Of a stretch of DNA of 35,224 bases, positions 23,201 through 30,470 are shown one piece after another. Positions within the stretch are counted from its first letter, which is position 1. Each line of letters begins with the position of its first letter. The DNA is from Limivivens faecihominis (lineage in GTDB: Bacteria; Bacillota; Clostridia; Lachnospirales; Lachnospiraceae): positions 1 to 35,224 of the forward strand of contig NZ_JAJEPR010000036.1 in assembly GCF_020686945.1 (NCBI RefSeq), given 5' to 3'. The notes beneath the pieces were generated by a model. The model ran no database searches. It saw nothing but the letters and a program-made list of their open reading frames with translations, and was not told the DNA's origin. A program made the translations under genes and the position numbers.

Positions 23201-24229
23201 GATATAGCCCTGCTCGGTAAATCTGCCCCCGTCATTGATAGCAGCGTCCCGCCCGTATTCCTCATACATGAAATATTTTTTTGCTTCTTCGGGCAGCTCC
23301 AACTCGTCCAGTTCTTCAATCAGATAATGCCCGTAATCTTCCTCACTCTGTACGGACGGATAAAGCCAGTAACAATCAAGGTTTTGTGCAAGGTTGATAA
23401 TGTCCTGCAAGTCCCTTGTATGGTCGCCGTATGCCATAGCTGCAACAAATTTTTCCCTGTCGTCGTCAAACTGCATTTTCAAAAGTTCGCTCAAATAGTT
23501 CAGCTCGTCAAGGCTTTCAAGCTCGGTCAATTTTCCTGCCAGTCCCGCAATAGAGGACTGGTATTCTGTGATATGCAGCTCCCCGTAGTTTTTGCCGTCT
23601 ATGCCGATACGGTCAAAGACTTCTTTCAAATGCTCGGCAGTCGTGGGGAATGATACCCATTCGCCCGCAGGTCTGCCCTCGGTGTACTTTCCAAGATTAG
23701 AAAGATACCCGCTTAAAATCGGTTGTTCCATGTGTTCGCTCCTTTCTTTCTCAATCATGCGGTGCATAAGCTCGTAGTCCTCCATGCTCATGCTCCCGTC
23801 AAATAGATAGGGGTCGGGTTCTTCGCCGTCCCGGTAGGCTTTTTCAGAGAAAGGCAGCCCCGCAGCGTGGGCGGCGGCTCTTGCTTCCTCGATAAGCTCC
23901 GGCGGCAGCCTGTCGTCGTGGGCTTCGATAAATTCCCCGATATTGCTATATCCGTTTTCGTAGTGGCGGCGCACCCCGGCGGTCAGCTCGTCAAGGTTCC
24001 TATCCTCGCCAAGATAGCCGGAGTAATAGCCGTTTACCACAACGGCGGCAGGGTCAGCCTGTTTGATTTCTTCCATGCGGCTTCTGTCCTCCGGGTAGAG
24101 AATATCGCTCATTTCAAGGTGGAAATATTCTGCGTTCCAAGAGCGTCCCGTTTTCCAAAACGCCACCCAAGCGATACCGTCCCTTAATTCTTCTTGATAG
24201 TCCTTTACGGTGTCCCGTAAACTTGCCAT
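20216..24229 (-). CDS. Giant multi-domain antirestriction protein (ArdA + ArdC-like + YodL + DUF4316)
   Basis: 1337 aa from the ATG at 24229, with AAAGGAGG 6 nt upstream. N-terminal region (1-165; GIAWVAFWKTGRSWNAEYF) of unknown fold; an ArdA-like part (about 168-350; LSNLGKYTEGRPAGEWVSFP, DCYWLYPSV, YFMYEEYGRD), acidic and DNA-mimic-like; an ArdC-like part (about 405-700; YLRTMSKFHDYSLNNTILIA, GYKQWEKEFDRHV) with zinc protease motif HEIAHATLH (His605, Glu606, His609); a Glu/Pro/Gln-rich linker; a DUF3849-like helical part (PYYPINEAAAKRAKDM); a single-strand-DNA-associated type motif (GFRWSPKAGAWQRQL); a YodL-like domain (IYQIKGGDETRDLRFEPYDR) and a DUF4316 C-terminus. Likely shields entering DNA from host restriction. 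The usual arrangement has several of these as separate proteins, so the fusion is notable. Confidence 0.85.
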   Translation of the reverse strand: MASLRDTVKDYQEELRDGIAWVAFWKTGRSWNAEYFHLEMSDILYPEDRSRMEEIKQADPAAVVVNGYYSGYLGEDRNLDELTAGVRRHYENGYSNIGEFIEAHDDRLPPELIEEARAAAHAAGLPFSEKAYRDGEEPDPYLFDGSMSMEDYELMHRMIEKERSEHMEQPILSGYLSNLGKYTEGRPAGEWVSFPTTAEHLKEVFDRIGIDGKNYGELHITEYQSSIAGLAGKLTELESLDELNYLSELLKMQFDDDREKFVAAMAYGDHTRDLQDIINLAQNLDCYWLYPSVQSEEDYGHYLIEELDELELPEEAKKYFMYEEYGRDAAINDGGRFTEQGYIYNNRNTFTEWYDGRDVPEEYRVTPQPPVQEKEQADLDASAAIPTTATEQPPVLPIILSSEKPADKMKEITDRLEQGILGLYESDRYADYLRTMSKFHDYSLNNTILIAMQGGNLVKGYKQWEKEFDRHVKPGEKAIKILAPSPFTVKKQVEKIDPDTQKPVFDKDGKPVTEEKEIKIPAFRVVSVFDISQTEGKELPALTYELTGNVEQYKDFFAALEKTSPFAMGFEALSGGVKGRCNYEEKRIIINEGMDELQNIKTAIHEIAHATLHDTALAMPERPDRRTREVQAESVAYAVCQHYGLDTSDYSFGYIAGWSSGKELAELKGSLETIRSTAANLIDTIDGHFAAIQKAQDKEQTTEQAQPAQEATKQPEAEAATPELPEETAPVQEKETQPEQAAPAAPYYPINEAAAKRAKDMNSFSDYKQGSATAEYRHYVDEAVQIAERQKQRVDPMYHEKIDSLLDTYARKLAANMNKGYEIDARVPSILIAGGSNFPTRKKEKQNAARDSNYREWQDIQGLLDKIRSTGMGGISADDPQAVQKLEKKLESLEKSQETMKAVNAYYRKHKTLDGCPHLPPEELEKLKADMASSWHLEDKPFATWALSNNSAEIRRVKDRIKSLSQQKEIGFVGWKFDGGKVEANTEANRLQIFFEDKPDEATREALKSNGFRWSPKAGAWQRQLTSNAYYAADYVKAIVPLTGEKPTELQRAHIRAQKVDAQEQPEQEAPQDKDTFSIYQIKGGDETRDLRFEPYDRLTATGHRVDAKNYTLVYSAELTPGTSLEDIYTRFNIDHPKDFKGHSLSVSDVVVLHQNGQDTAHYVDSFGYKEVPEFFKEQENALIPADLETGETIKTPRGTFYVTAMSREQMEAAGYGLHHQSDDGKYLIMGNGTRAFAVPVQPENYLKAAEQTTEQNYNMIDGQINNTPTTAELEAKVKAGETISLVDLAEAVKADKERGKAAKTEKKPSIRAQLRADKEKTAQKKAAKSKNHELEV

Positions 24230-24254
24230 GTGTAACCTCCTTTCTTCGGTTTCA

Positions 24255-24354
24255 GAGGGTTTGGGAAACTTCCCAACAAGCAAAAATCCCCGCCGTTCTC
24301 GGTAGAGAAAGCAGGGATTTTACGGAAAAGGGTACTCTTTTCCTATGCTTGCTA
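24255..24354 (-). repeat. Leader repeat, copy 2 (before the antirestriction gene)
   Basis: Inverted copy of 16581-16680. Identical 34-nt block at 24321-24354, 29-nt block with one mismatch at 24255-24283, and the same 37-nt spacing. The spacer (24284-24320) has a different sequence but pairs end to end: AAATCCC with GGGATTT, extended by TGC/GCG. It ends 25 nt before the antirestriction start, nearly the same offset as copy 1 to mobC, which suggests a shared regulatory leader. Confidence 0.75.
24282..24321 (-). terminator. Terminator-like hairpin in leader copy 2
   Basis: On the minus strand AAAATCCCTGC pairs with GCGGGGATTTT, ending in ATTTTTGC. It lies between topB and the antirestriction gene, so it could stop topB transcripts or act as a controllable attenuator for the antirestriction gene. 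Confidence 0.65.
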
Positions 24355-24359
24355 TTCAG

Positions 24360-26450
24360 TTATTTTTTCTTCGGCAGTTCAATGCGGTAGTTGACATATC
24401 TCCCGCCCGTATCAGCCAATACGATAGTTCCGTTGTAGGTTTTGCCTGTCTTTGGGGAATAGAGCTTTTTCACATTTACCTTGCCGGATTTTAAGAGTGC
24501 AGCGGCAATCTTCGGGGTAAAGGTTACTTTTCGTTCTTCAAAGAAACGGTCATTTTTCCACATGGTAAAGATACATTCTTTGTTGCTGCAATAGTAGTTT
24601 TTCTTTCCCTCATAGACAGGAGAACCGCAGCGGGGGCAGCTTCCCAACGCTTCCCGTTCCGGCTTGAACATCTGCGCTTTATCATCAGAAAGAAACGGAT
24701 AGGTCTTTACCAGTTCCCGCGCCATATTCTCGATACCCTCCATAAATGCGGCGGGGTCTGCCTTGCCTTTTGCAATCTGCGTCAGATTGTTTTCCCATTC
24801 TGCGGTAAGCTGCGGGCTTGTCAAGGTGTCCGGCAGGACGCACACAAGGTTGATACCGTCTTTTGTGGGAAGTAGCTGCTTGCCTTTTCGTTCCACAAAG
24901 CCGCCCTTTACCAGTTTTTCAATGACAGCGGCGCGGGTGGCGGGAGTTCCAAGCCCTTTGCGTTCTGCGTCCGGGTCGGTGTCCTCACTTCCGGCGCGTT
25001 CCATAGCAGAAAGGAGCGACGCTTCGTTGTGGGGCTTTGGCGGTGTTGTGTCATGCTCCGTTACCGTTGCAGCCGGATTGTCAAAGGTTTGTCCCTCGGT
25101 AAACGGCGGCAGGGTCTTTTCTGTGTCGCTGTCTGCGTCGTCCGTTTCGGGCTTGTTCTTTAAGGCTGCCCTGTATCTTCGGTCAATCTCTTTCCACCCG
25201 TCGGACAGCACCGTTTTTCCCCTTGCGGTAAAGGACTGTCCGGCACATTCAAAGACTGCCGTAACCGCTTCAAAGGTATGCGGTGCAGCGGTCGCCATAA
25301 GTAGACGCGCCCCGGAAAGGGTAAGGATATTCCTTTCGCTTTCCGGCAGCGCGGCAAGGTCGGTCTTTGCAAGCTCCATAGTTGGGATAATGGCATGGTG
25401 GTCTGATACCTTTTTACTGTTCAGCACCTTTCCAAGTTCCGGCGTGAAGTCTTTTCCCGCCATAAAGGAAAACTTCCCACAAAGCAGCTTGATAATGCCC
25501 GCCGCTGTGTCGCCCATGTCGTCGGTCAGAAATGCGCTGTCTGTTCTCGGATAAGTAAGCAAACGCTTTTCATACAAGGCTTGTGCAAGGTCAAGGGTCT
25601 GTTTTGCCGTATATCCGAACAGGCGGTTTGCTTCCCTCTGTAAAGAAGTAAGGTCAAAGAGCTTCGGCGGAGCTGCGGTCTTTTTCTCTTTCACAAGGGA
25701 AGTACATACTGCCCGCGACGCTTCGCAAGTCGTTTTTAATGCGTCGGCTTCTGCCTTATTTGAAATTCGTTCACTTGCAGCTTCCGCGCCGGATAATGCA
25801 AGGCGTACATGGTAGTATTTTTCTTTCTTGAAAGTGGTAATCGCTGCGTCCCGGTCAACAAGCATTTTTAAGGTCGGGGTCTGTACGCGCCCCACGTTCA
25901 AGGTATGATTGTAAAGGACAGAAAAAAGGCGGGTGGCATTGATACCGATTAGCCAGTCTGCTTTTGCCCTGCATAATGCGGAAGCAAAGAGAGGGTCATA
26001 ATCCCTGCCGTTCTTCAGACAGGAAAAGCCCTCTTTGATTGCGCTGTCCTCCATAGAAGAAATCCAAAGGCGGCGCATAGGTTTCTTGCAGCCTGCCATT
26101 TCATAGACAAAACGGAAAATGAGTTCTCCCTCGCGCCCTGCGTCGCAGGCATTGACGACTTCGGAAACGTCTGCCCGGTGCATAAGCTCCTTTAAGGTTT
26201 TGAATTGCTTTTCCTTGTCAGCGGAAACGGTGTATTTCCATTCCTGCGGCAAAATCGGTAAGCTGTCATAGCTCCACTTTTTATACTGCTCCCCGTAAGC
26301 GGCAGCTTCCGCAAGCCCTACCAAATGTCCCACACACCAAGAAACGATATAGCCGCTTCCTGTGAGAAATCCGTCTTTCTTTTCCTTTGCCCCAAGTACG
26401 GCAGCGATTGTCTGCGCCACACTGGGCTTTTCTGCGATAACTAAAATCAA
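24360..26450 (-). CDS. topB: DNA topoisomerase III (type IA)
   Basis: 696 aa. Toprim domain with LVIAEKPSVAQT and DAGREGELIFR (103-113); central gate with GRVQTPTLKMLV; active-site Tyr300 in LLTYPRTDSAFL; C-terminal zinc ribbon CPRCGSPVYEG...CSNKEC and a repeat region ending RYVNYRIELPKKK. It relaxes and decatenates DNA by single-strand passage and in conjugative elements presumably resolves transfer or replication intermediates. The start is TTG at 26450 with AAAGGAGG 8 nt upstream; the ATG at 26486 puts twelve extra residues before the conserved start. Standard gene of Tn1549-like elements. Confidence 0.96.
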   Translation of the reverse strand: MILVIAEKPSVAQTIAAVLGAKEKKDGFLTGSGYIVSWCVGHLVGLAEAAAYGEQYKKWSYDSLPILPQEWKYTVSADKEKQFKTLKELMHRADVSEVVNACDAGREGELIFRFVYEMAGCKKPMRRLWISSMEDSAIKEGFSCLKNGRDYDPLFASALCRAKADWLIGINATRLFSVLYNHTLNVGRVQTPTLKMLVDRDAAITTFKKEKYYHVRLALSGAEAASERISNKAEADALKTTCEASRAVCTSLVKEKKTAAPPKLFDLTSLQREANRLFGYTAKQTLDLAQALYEKRLLTYPRTDSAFLTDDMGDTAAGIIKLLCGKFSFMAGKDFTPELGKVLNSKKVSDHHAIIPTMELAKTDLAALPESERNILTLSGARLLMATAAPHTFEAVTAVFECAGQSFTARGKTVLSDGWKEIDRRYRAALKNKPETDDADSDTEKTLPPFTEGQTFDNPAATVTEHDTTPPKPHNEASLLSAMERAGSEDTDPDAERKGLGTPATRAAVIEKLVKGGFVERKGKQLLPTKDGINLVCVLPDTLTSPQLTAEWENNLTQIAKGKADPAAFMEGIENMARELVKTYPFLSDDKAQMFKPEREALGSCPRCGSPVYEGKKNYYCSNKECIFTMWKNDRFFEERKVTFTPKIAAALLKSGKVNVKKLYSPKTGKTYNGTIVLADTGGRYVNYRIELPKKK

Positions 26451-26567
26451 ATAAAAATCCTCCTTTCGGGTAAAAGAAAAGAGCAACCGATTTTTCGATT
26501 GCTCCTACAAGTGATTGTATAAAATTGTGCGATATGAAATAGTAAAATGATTTGACAAAACTAAAAT

Positions 26568-27191
26568 TTATCCAATATTGAGTAAACTATGGATTACCCA
26601 AGGTTGAACTGTAACCATGATTATAAATGTGTAAATTGCAAACAAAGGCACTTCGACCATATCATTGACATTCTCAGATTGAAATTGTTTTCTTAAATTA
26701 TTAGGCAAGACTTTTGATAGCAAATAATAAACCAAATATCCTAAACAGACTCCAACTGTATTTGTAATAAGGTCATTTATATCTGTTGAACCCCAACCAA
26801 ACATCTGAACAATTTCAACAGATAAAGAGAACAGAAAACCAGTTAATACAACAGTCTTTATGTGATGATATTTCTTATACAGCAACGGCAGAAAAAATCC
26901 AAAAGGAACAAATAAAACAACATTCAGTATGGTATCTATTGGTCCACTTATCATACCGAGAAACGGAATCAGAGAAATCCTCGGACGAAATGATATTGTG
27001 CTTGTATAACCAATACCTGTTACGGTCAAAATCCCGAAAAGATAATAATAGAATAAAAATACAGCAGTAATATGGAGAAGGCTTTGCTTTCTTCCTGATT
27101 TTTTAAGGTATAAGAAATACAATATAAAAACTGGAACTATAAACACATATCCACTTATTGAGCGAATAAGAATATCAGAAATGGGTAACAT
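26568..27191 (-). CDS. VanZ-family membrane protein (cargo)
   Basis: 207 aa from the ATG at 27191 (AAAGGAGAT 6 nt upstream). VanZ-like signature: ISLIPFLGMISGPIDTILNV, VLFVPFGFFLPLLYKKY, LFSLSVEIVQMFGWGSTDIN, DLITNTVGVCLGYLV, with five or six membrane helices. VanZ proteins give low-level resistance to teicoplanin or lipoglycopeptides; no vanHAX-type genes are in this window, so it stands alone. It is AT-rich against its neighbours, has its own promoter-like box, and interrupts the usual run from topB to the 60-aa gene, so it is probably a later acquisition. Confidence 0.88.
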   Translation of the reverse strand: MLPISDILIRSISGYVFIVPVFILYFLYLKKSGRKQSLLHITAVFLFYYYLFGILTVTGIGYTSTISFRPRISLIPFLGMISGPIDTILNVVLFVPFGFFLPLLYKKYHHIKTVVLTGFLFSLSVEIVQMFGWGSTDINDLITNTVGVCLGYLVYYLLSKVLPNNLRKQFQSENVNDMVEVPLFAIYTFIIMVTVQPWVIHSLLNIG

Positions 27192-27255
27192 ATTTTTATC
27201 TCCTTTGCTTACTCTAAAAATTTGTTTAACTCTATCATTTCCTATGGTTGGAACA

Positions 27256-27264
27256 ATTATATCA
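27256..27264 (-). promoter_or_regulatory. Candidate promoter of the VanZ gene
   Basis: On the minus strand TGATATAAT is a consensus extended -10 (TATAAT at 27256-27261); no strong -35. It lies about 65 nt before the VanZ start and would give the cargo gene its own transcript. Confidence 0.5.
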
Positions 27265-27289
27265 TATTCCATATCGAAAGTACATCTTT

Positions 27290-27472
27290 TTATCGTTCCG
27301 GCTGTCGTTTTGCTTCAATCTTTCTAATGCAATACCCAACACAAGGGGACTGTCCCTTGTAAGGGCAGGAAGCGCAAGCCGGGGGATAAGGAACAGGCGG
27401 AGCATTATCACGCCGCCCGTTCGGTTTCTGTATCATCATCTTTTCAAAGGGATTGTCGGTAAACAGGGTCAT
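27290..27472 (-). CDS. Small cysteine-containing protein of the transfer operon
   Basis: 60 aa: MTLFTDNPFEKMMIQKPNGR, PPACASCPYKGQSPCVGYCI, RKIEAKRQPER. Four cysteines in a CxxC...C...C pattern could bind a metal. Starts inside the stop of the DUF4366 gene (ATGA overlap), so it is coupled to it. Short proteins of this kind are usual next to DUF4366 in these elements; function unknown. Confidence 0.75.
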   Translation of the reverse strand: MTLFTDNPFEKMMIQKPNGRRDNAPPVPYPPACASCPYKGQSPCVGYCIRKIEAKRQPER

Positions 27473-28197
27473 AGGGTTTCTTCCTCCGTTTCTTCATCTT
27501 CGGGAGTTTCCCCGGTATCTGCTTCCGGCTCGTCCTCGTCGTAGTCCTCAAATTCAAAATCTTCAAGGTCGGTATCGCCCTTTACATTCTGCTTCGGCTT
27601 TAGAAACTTAAAGTAGTAGAACGCTGCGCCGCCACCAAGCAGGGCAAAGAGGACTAAGGCAAGCACCACACCGGGATTGCCGCCTTTTCCTTTCGGTTCT
27701 TCCGGCTGCTCGGTTGGTGTTGGGGTAGGTTCTTTGCCTGTGCAGCCTGTCATACTGGTAACACATACCGGGCAGGACGTGTTTACCTTTCCGGCTTCGC
27801 ATTTCTCCGTACAGTTACAGATTTCCGGCTTTTTGGCAGCTTCGCCGTTTTCGGTCAGTGCCATAAGGTCGGCTTCGTCCACTTGATTTAGGAAATGTAC
27901 GGTCTGTTCGCCCTCGGCGGCGCGGTCAATGAGGATATAGAAATAGTTGCCGCCTTTGGTGGTAACAGTGATAAGCTGCTTATTGCCGCCGTAATCGTCA
28001 ACCAGTGTTGCGTTTCCCTTTGGGGTAAGGGGCGGCGTTTCCTCTTTTTCCTCCACAACTACGTTGCTGTCGTTGGTCGCGTCCCCTGCGGGCGGCTCTG
28101 TGGCTGCGCCCTGTGCATAGGCAGGGACAGAAAAACCGCCCATAAGGATAAGGGCGGCACAAAGGGCAGTCATGGTCTTTTTCAGTTTATTCTTCAT
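27469..28197 (-). CDS. DUF4366 secreted/membrane-anchored protein
   Basis: 242 aa from the ATG at 28197 (AGGAGG 9 nt upstream; an ATG at 28203 is too close). Signal peptide (KNKLKKTMTALCAALILMGG, AYAQ), a DUF4366 external domain (YFYILIDRAAEGEQTVHFLN, QVDEADLMALTE), a Cys-rich segment (CNCTEKCEAG, CPVC, GC), a Pro/Thr linker, one membrane helix (VVLALVLFALLGGGAAFYYF) and an acidic cytoplasmic tail. Probably part of the mating apparatus at the cell surface. Overlaps DUF4315 upstream by 11 nt. Confidence 0.9.
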   Translation of the reverse strand: MKNKLKKTMTALCAALILMGGFSVPAYAQGAATEPPAGDATNDSNVVVEEKEETPPLTPKGNATLVDDYGGNKQLITVTTKGGNYFYILIDRAAEGEQTVHFLNQVDEADLMALTENGEAAKKPEICNCTEKCEAGKVNTSCPVCVTSMTGCTGKEPTPTPTEQPEEPKGKGGNPGVVLALVLFALLGGGAAFYYFKFLKPKQNVKGDTDLEDFEFEDYDEDEPEADTGETPEDEETEEETL

Positions 28198-28456
28198 CTG
28201 CATTTTCCTCCTGTTCTTCGTAGTCTGCCGCTTCGGTAGCGTGTGCGGCGTTCATGCCGGGAATACCGCTGCCGGACAGCATAGCGTTCAGTTCCTGCGG
28301 GGTCAGACGCATAGCTCGTACAAGCTGCACGATTTCAAGGTTTTCCGCTTCGGTTTTCTGCGCTTCCAGTCCTTTTAACTTGTTCTGATACTCTGTGATT
28401 TTCTCGCGGGTCTTTGCGATTTCCTTATTGATACGGTCGATTTTATTGTTTGCCAT
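28187..28456 (-). CDS. DUF4315 coiled-coil protein
   Basis: 89 aa. KIDRINKEIAKTREKITEYQ and NKLKGLEAQKTEAENLEIVQ form a coiled coil, followed by LVRAMRLTPQELNAML, typical of DUF4315, and an acidic end. Usual partner gene of DUF4366; cytoplasmic, role unknown. Starts 31 nt after the CHAP hydrolase stop. Confidence 0.92.
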   Translation of the reverse strand: MANNKIDRINKEIAKTREKITEYQNKLKGLEAQKTEAENLEIVQLVRAMRLTPQELNAMLSGSGIPGMNAAHATEAADYEEQEENADEE

Positions 28457-28487
28457 AGGTCATTTCTCCTTTCTTTTTGGGGCTGCT

Positions 28488-30470
28488 TTACCAGTTCATC
28501 AGCCCATAGCCTTTGATACATTGATAGTTAAGGTCATAGCTCTTTATCTTGCAGGCGTCGCCGGAATTGCCCTCAACGGTATAGACGCGGCTTCCGTCCC
28601 TGCCAAGCACAAGCCCCACATGGTCTGCAACACCGTCTAAATCCCAATCGAAAAAGATAGCGTCGCCCGGTGCGATATTCTCATAGCCCCGCGCGCCCCA
28701 TTGTCCCCTTGACTGGAACCAAGGAACGCCCTGCCATTCGCAGCCTGCAAAGCGGGGTTCGCTTTTTCCGGCTTGATTGTAGCACCATGACACAAAGCAG
28801 GCGCACCATTCCACGCGGCTGTTAAAGCCATACCAACTCCAATAGGGATAACCGCCCACGTTTCCGACTTGCTGTTTTGCAAGCTCCATAAACTCCGGGT
28901 TTCCGGGACGTGTGCCGTTTACAAACTCCACGCCGCTTAAATCCTCGGAGGGGCTGCCGTCGGGAGAGCCGCCGCCAAAAATCAACGGTTTGTTGCCCTG
29001 TGTCTGTAAGTACACTTTGAACATTTCAAACTGCTGTGGGTTCAGCAGTTCTTCCGCAAGGGAAGCAATCGGCTTGTTTGTCAGCTTCACGTTCAAGATA
29101 CGGTATTCGTATTCTTCCTCGTTGCCCTCCTCGTCGGTGGTGGTGCGTATCTCGATTTCTTCCGTCAGCGTCAAGGTGTACTGTAAGCCGAACAGCCGTT
29201 TTAGCTCTGCCTGTGCGCTCTGTGGGGTGTAGCTCTGTAAAAGGGCGGTCAGATAAGACGCAAGTTCGTGTGGGTTATGCCCGATAGTGTCAAGGTCATA
29301 GCGGTATTCATCATAGCCGCTGTGGGTGGTTTCGATATTGTCAATCTCACTTTGCAGTTCGTTTTCCATTGCAGCATAGCTCTGTTCCGTTGCCACAAGG
29401 TCGCTGTCCTCGGACGTGTAGGAAGTCCCTAACACGCTGTTCATGCTGCCGGAAAACATTGCCCCACAAGAGGAAAGCCCTACTGATACCATGATGAACA
29501 GAAGCAGCGCGGCGATAGCGATTATCACGCCCGCCGGGTGTCGCCCTACAAAGGCAGCCGCTTTCTTTGCTGCTGTCTGTGACGCTCCGGCGGTTGCTTT
29601 GGCGGTGGCTGCACCGCCTTTCTTTACAGTTTTTGCATACTGGCGTTTGATTTTTTGTTTCTGCATAAACCGGGAAAAGGGATTGCTTGTAAGCTGAGGA
29701 TTTTCCTGCAAGACTTTGTGATACTGGAAGTTCACATTTGCCTTGAACGCTGCCTTTTCTGCCTTTGCTGCTTCCCGGTAGGGTTTCAGCTTATGGCTGC
29801 GGTAGCCCTGTTTGAATTTCCTTGTCCCGTACCTTGCGCCGCGCTCGGCAAGTTCCTCCGATTTGTGCGCGCCCTCCGCGCCGGAATTGTCTTTCTCGAC
29901 GCTGTGGATTTTGTTGTGAACAAAAATACCCGCTTCCTGCGCGGGGCGGGATAACGGGTTGCTGTGGGCTTTGCCGCCGGGTATCGGCTTTTCCTGTTCC
30001 TCAAAGTGCAGGCGGGTCTTTGCCTTTCCTGCGGCTTCGTCAAAGGTGCGCTCCTTAACCAGTTTCTTTTGCTTTGGGATAGCTGCCTTTGCTGCGTCCA
30101 GTCGGTCAGCGGCTTTTTCCGATTTTTTGATGTAAGTTTCCAGTTCCGGCGTTGCCCGTTCTTCCTCGGTAAACTGTAAGCGGGAAGTGGAAGTACGCAA
30201 AGCAGTAGCTTCCTGCTCTTTTTTGACTTCCTTTTTGTTTGCTTTTCGGGTATGTGCTGCGTCAAGATGTTCTATGACGCGTTCCGCTGCGGCACTGTCC
30301 GGCTGTGAAAAGTCGCTGTCTGCTTCCCGGCTGCTGATACGCTCGGCGGTCTGCTGTGTTTCGTTTACCTCGATAAGCCCGTCGCGGGTCATTTTCTGTG
30401 TGATTTTATCGCGTGGTTTTAATTGCTTGATAGTCCTGCACCTCCAATCCGCGCCCTCGCAAGGGCGCAA
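28488..30470 (-). CDS. CD1108-type cell-wall hydrolase with CHAP domain
   Basis: Up to 660 aa. A long Lys/Ala/Glu-rich cytoplasmic part, one membrane helix (HPAGVIIAIAALLLFIMVSV, about 313-333), an external stalk (about 340-500) and a C-terminal CHAP domain (about 540-660) with the catalytic Cys in WCACFVSWC, His in DHVGLVLG and VEGNSGD. It cuts peptidoglycan so the mating channel can cross the wall. The start is unclear: the ATG at 30470 lies 52 nt inside the DNA methyltransferase gene; the good GGAGG there is followed 9 nt later by ATC (IKQLKPRDKI), not ATG; the next ATG is 30392 with no ribosome site. Confidence 0.9.
   Translation of the reverse strand: MRPCEGADWRCRTIKQLKPRDKITQKMTRDGLIEVNETQQTAERISSREADSDFSQPDSAAAERVIEHLDAAHTRKANKKEVKKEQEATALRTSTSRLQFTEEERATPELETYIKKSEKAADRLDAAKAAIPKQKKLVKERTFDEAAGKAKTRLHFEEQEKPIPGGKAHSNPLSRPAQEAGIFVHNKIHSVEKDNSGAEGAHKSEELAERGARYGTRKFKQGYRSHKLKPYREAAKAEKAAFKANVNFQYHKVLQENPQLTSNPFSRFMQKQKIKRQYAKTVKKGGAATAKATAGASQTAAKKAAAFVGRHPAGVIIAIAALLLFIMVSVGLSSCGAMFSGSMNSVLGTSYTSEDSDLVATEQSYAAMENELQSEIDNIETTHSGYDEYRYDLDTIGHNPHELASYLTALLQSYTPQSAQAELKRLFGLQYTLTLTEEIEIRTTTDEEGNEEEYEYRILNVKLTNKPIASLAEELLNPQQFEMFKVYLQTQGNKPLIFGGGSPDGSPSEDLSGVEFVNGTRPGNPEFMELAKQQVGNVGGYPYWSWYGFNSRVEWCACFVSWCYNQAGKSEPRFAGCEWQGVPWFQSRGQWGARGYENIAPGDAIFFDWDLDGVADHVGLVLGRDGSRVYTVEGNSGDACKIKSYDLNYQCIKGYGLMNW

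Noticed and set aside
24763..25554. 263-codon plus-strand frame opposite topB
   Set aside because: Antisense shadow of topoisomerase III; no domain, no ribosome site.
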